Of a DNA stretch of 7,651 nt, positions 6,040 through 7,651 are shown piece by piece. Position numbers and translations under genes: made by a program. How positions within the stretch are numbered: the stretch's first letter is position 1; every line of letters begins with the position of its first letter. A model generated the notes under the pieces. That model did no database searches, was not told the DNA's origin, and worked only from the letters and a program-made list of their open reading frames with translations. Source of the DNA: an uncultured Collinsella sp. (GTDB taxonomy: Bacteria; Actinomycetota; Coriobacteriia; Coriobacteriales; Coriobacteriaceae); the NCBI GenBank assembly GCA_900541285.1, contig UQJA01000096.1, positions 1-7,651 of the forward strand, read 5' to 3'.

Positions 6040-6073
6040 ACGGAGGGCGTCCTCTTTCAAGGGCGCCCTCCGT
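6040..6073 (-). other. Strong 13-bp hairpin without U-tract between EIIA and nagB
   Basis: ACGGAGGGCGTCC (6040-6052) pairs with GGGCGCCCTCCGT (6061-6073), thirteen pairs with one G-U and an 8-nt loop. It begins 40 nt after the EIIA stop codon in transcription direction, where a terminator would be expected, but neither strand shows a T-run after it. It could be a U-less or partial terminator. It could also be an mRNA-end stabiliser that sets the ratio of EIIA to nagB transcript. Confidence 0.6.
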
Positions 6074-6113
6074 AAACGTGTTTGAATTGTAGGCTAATGG
6101 CCATGTGCACTTG

Positions 6114-6611
6114 CTAGCGCTCGCGAGCAACGATGAGTTGGTCCATCTCTTCGACATGCACGCCAACGGAGCCCTTGATGCTCGAGAACTCAACGGAGTT
6201 GCACACCAAGATGGGAACCGTCACATCGTAGCCCTCGGCAGCAATTGCCTCGCGATCGAACTCAATGAGCACATCGCCCTTATGGACGATGTCACCCACT
6301 TGCGCATGTACGGTAAAGTGCTTGCCCTCGAGCTGAACAGTGTCCAAACCAACGTGGATGAGCACGTCCAGACCATCGACCGTGTTAAGCGCAACAGCGT
6401 GTCCCGTGGGAAAAATGGCCTCGACCTTGGCGTCAGCCGGTGCAATCACGCGCGTTCCGGTGGGCCGGATCGCCACGCCCTGGCCCAAAAGGCCGGTGGC
6501 AAACGTCTGGTCGTTTACCTCGGAAAGCGGAATGACGTCGCCCGAGATGGGAGCATCCAGCGTAAGGACTCGACCACGCATACCAAAAGACCTTAGGACT
6601 TTAGTGAACAT
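6114..6611 (-). CDS. crr: PTS glucose-family EIIA component, stand-alone
   Basis: From the ATG at 6611 this encodes 165 residues, close to the 169 of E. coli EIIA-Glc. It accepts phosphate from HPr-His-P and passes it to the EIIB domain of a glucose- or GlcNAc-type permease; it is cytosolic or membrane-peripheral. Family features are the N-terminal LDAPISGDVIPL (19-30), GVAIRPTG (45-52), TGHAVAL with His71 (the E. coli His75 equivalent), and LIHVGLDTVQLEG with phospho-acceptor His86 (E. coli His90). An in-frame TTG at 6632 would add seven residues. The ATG is preferred because GAGG lies 6 nt before it and the family N-terminus fits. It lies 71 bp after glmM with no terminator between, so co-transcription is plausible. 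The symbol crr is used by homology; it may instead serve a specific amino-sugar permease rather than be a global regulator. Confidence 0.93.
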   Translation of the reverse strand: MFTKVLRSFGMRGRVLTLDAPISGDVIPLSEVNDQTFATGLLGQGVAIRPTGTRVIAPADAKVEAIFPTGHAVALNTVDGLDVLIHVGLDTVQLEGKHFTVHAQVGDIVHKGDVLIEFDREAIAAEGYDVTVPILVCNSVEFSSIKGSVGVHVEEMDQLIVARER

Positions 6612-6617
6612 GCTCCC

Positions 6618-6621
6618 CCTC
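6618..6621 (-). promoter_or_regulatory. Ribosome binding site of the EIIA gene
   Basis: Minus-strand GAGG, within a GAGGGGGAG purine run, lies 6 nt before the ATG at 6611. The run extends almost to the start codon. It supports the ATG over the upstream in-frame TTG at 6632. Confidence 0.65.
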
Positions 6622-6682
6622 GGACATACCAATCAATCAAAATAACCTTAACAGTTTACCACTTGGCACCGGTTTTTGACCA

Positions 6683-7651
6683 TTAGGGAAGTTCGCGCTT
6701 GACAACCTCGACGATGTCGTCGACAACGCGCTGGGTCAGCTCGTGCGTCTCGGCCTCGGCCATCACGCGGACCAGCGGCTCGGTACCGCTCGGGCGCACC
6801 AGAATGCGGCCGCGACCGTCAAGCTCCTTCTCGGCAGCAGCGACAGCATCCCAGATAGGCTGGCAATCGTCCAGACCGGCCTTGTTGTCGGAATGCACGT
6901 TGACGAGTACCTGCGGGTACTTCTTCATGATGCCGGCAAGGTCGGTGAGGGTACGACCGGTGCGCTTGAGCACGGCCAGCAGCTGCAGAGCCGTCACCAG
7001 GCCGTCACCGGTGGTGTTGTGCTCCAGGAAGATGATGTGGCCGGACTGTTCACCGCCGATGACGGCGCCATCCGCGAGCATGCGCTCCAGAACGTAGCGG
7101 TCGCCCACGGCGGTCTGAACCATCTCGAAGCCCTGTTCCTTCATAGCGATGGAGAAGCCCAGGTTGCACATGACGGTCGAGACGATCTCGGAGTTGGCGA
7201 GCTTGCCGCGAGCGGCAAGGTCAGAACCGCAGATAGCCAGGATGTAGTCACCGTCGATCTCATTGCCCTCGCTGTCCACGAACAGTACGCGGTCGGCGTC
7301 GCCGTCGTGGGCCAGACCGATATCAGCATGGGTGCGCAGCACGAGCTCGCGCAGGGGCTCGAGGTGCGTAGAGCCGCACTCGACATTGATGTCGGTGCCG
7401 CAGTAATCGGTGTTGATGGCATGGACCGTGGCACCCAGGCGCTGCAGCGCGGCGGGCGTGGTCTGGCAGGAAGCACCGTGACCGCAGTCGACGGCAACGA
7501 CCAGGCCATCGAGCCTCAGGCCATCAAGCGTATCGATGGCGTGGTCGACGTATGCCTTGCGGGCGTCCTTCATCTTGATGATGTGGCCCACGCCGGCACC
7601 GGTCGGCAGCGTATCGGCAGGCCAGGGCTCTCCCGGCCAACTCGGCCGTGA
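6683..7651 (-). CDS. glmM: Phosphoglucosamine mutase, 3' part (5' end outside the window)
   Basis: The frame is open from the right edge, so the start codon lies beyond 7651; 322 C-terminal residues are visible of roughly 445 in the family. GlmM interconverts glucosamine-6-phosphate and glucosamine-1-phosphate, the step before UDP-GlcNAc for peptidoglycan. Visible motifs (residues counted from the right edge) are the metal-binding DGDADR (116-121), the sugar-binding GGEQSGH (199-205), and the phosphate-binding RPSGTEP (286-292). The catalytic phosphoserine loop should be in the missing N-terminal part. GEQSGH, rather than the GEPSGH-like form of some other hexose mutases, together with the overall similarity, points to GlmM over phosphomannomutase. 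A GTG at 7591 is not the start, because upstream in-frame residues (ADTLPTGAGVGHI) continue the family fold. It is followed closely by the EIIA gene on the same strand. Confidence 0.93.
   Translation of the reverse strand, partial: SRPSWPGEPWPADTLPTGAGVGHIIKMKDARKAYVDHAIDTLDGLRLDGLVVAVDCGHGASCQTTPAALQRLGATVHAINTDYCGTDINVECGSTHLEPLRELVLRTHADIGLAHDGDADRVLFVDSEGNEIDGDYILAICGSDLAARGKLANSEIVSTVMCNLGFSIAMKEQGFEMVQTAVGDRYVLERMLADGAVIGGEQSGHIIFLEHNTTGDGLVTALQLLAVLKRTGRTLTDLAGIMKKYPQVLVNVHSDNKAGLDDCQPIWDAVAAAEKELDGRGRILVRPSGTEPLVRVMAEAETHELTQRVVDDIVEVVKRELP

Noticed and set aside
5843..6193. In-frame upstream extension of nagB by 117 residues
   Set aside because: The extension has no resemblance to NagB, overlaps the end of the EIIA gene, and contains hairpins. 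The ATG at 5842 has a proper ribosome binding site and the family N-terminus.
7589..7591. GTG as the start of glmM
   Set aside because: The frame stays open to the right edge with residues that fit the family (LPTGAGVGHI), and a start here would delete the catalytic serine domain.
6743..7651. 302-codon open frame antisense to glmM
   Set aside because: The glmM frame on the other strand carries all family motifs. This is a mirror frame created by GC-rich codon bias.

Overview
The window looks like chromosomal DNA of a high-GC, anaerobic Gram-positive bacterium. A Coriobacteriia member of the Collinsella type is my best guess. That rests on the G/C-ending codon preference of most genes, strong GAGG-type ribosome binding sites, a large ATPase-BTAD regulator, and a glmM / glucose-family EIIA / short-type nagB neighbourhood. 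It is inference; no rRNA or other taxonomic marker is present. There are six protein genes: two read rightward (left end) and four read leftward (rest).

Left part, + strand. Bases 1-250 carry no convincing gene but are rich in RNA or DNA structure: a perfect 10-bp palindrome (7-31), a TATATT box (60-65), a strong 11-bp hairpin (74-101), two mutually exclusive hairpins (116-141 versus 135-156), and an intrinsic terminator (200-231). The terminator ends only 6 nt before the AGGAGG ribosome binding site of a class I SAM-dependent methyltransferase (251-1138, GTG start). This looks like a transcription-attenuating leader, possibly a riboswitch of a class I do not recognise. The methyltransferase gene changes codon style midway. 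After a 158-bp gap comes yhbY (1297-1596), a small CRS1/YhbY-domain ribosome-assembly RNA-binding protein, with a textbook terminator at 1634-1667.

Middle, - strand. A 999-residue regulator (4665 to 1666) converges on yhbY. It has an N-terminal MalT/STAND-like ATPase, a long helical middle, and a C-terminal winged helix plus BTAD domain. This is the reverse of the classical AfsR order. Its stop codon lies inside the T-tract of the yhbY terminator. Upstream lies a 448-bp non-coding interval holding two exact copies of a 14-bp sequence, a tandem 8-bp repeat and small inverted repeats, ending at the nagB terminator (5054-5081).

Right part, - strand, in transcription order: glmM (3' part only, running off the right edge), a stand-alone glucose-family PTS EIIA, then nagB. 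GlmM makes glucosamine-1-phosphate for peptidoglycan precursors. NagB converts glucosamine-6-phosphate to fructose-6-phosphate and ammonia. EIIA passes phosphate from HPr to a sugar permease and may report PTS state. The three genes therefore sit around the glucosamine-phosphate branch point between cell-wall synthesis and catabolism. No U-tract terminator is visible between them, so co-transcription is possible, although a U-less 13-bp hairpin and a 271-bp gap precede nagB.

Nothing here is clearly a new system. The methyltransferase leader is the most promising unexplained element; the inverted-architecture regulator and the repeated 14-mer come next.
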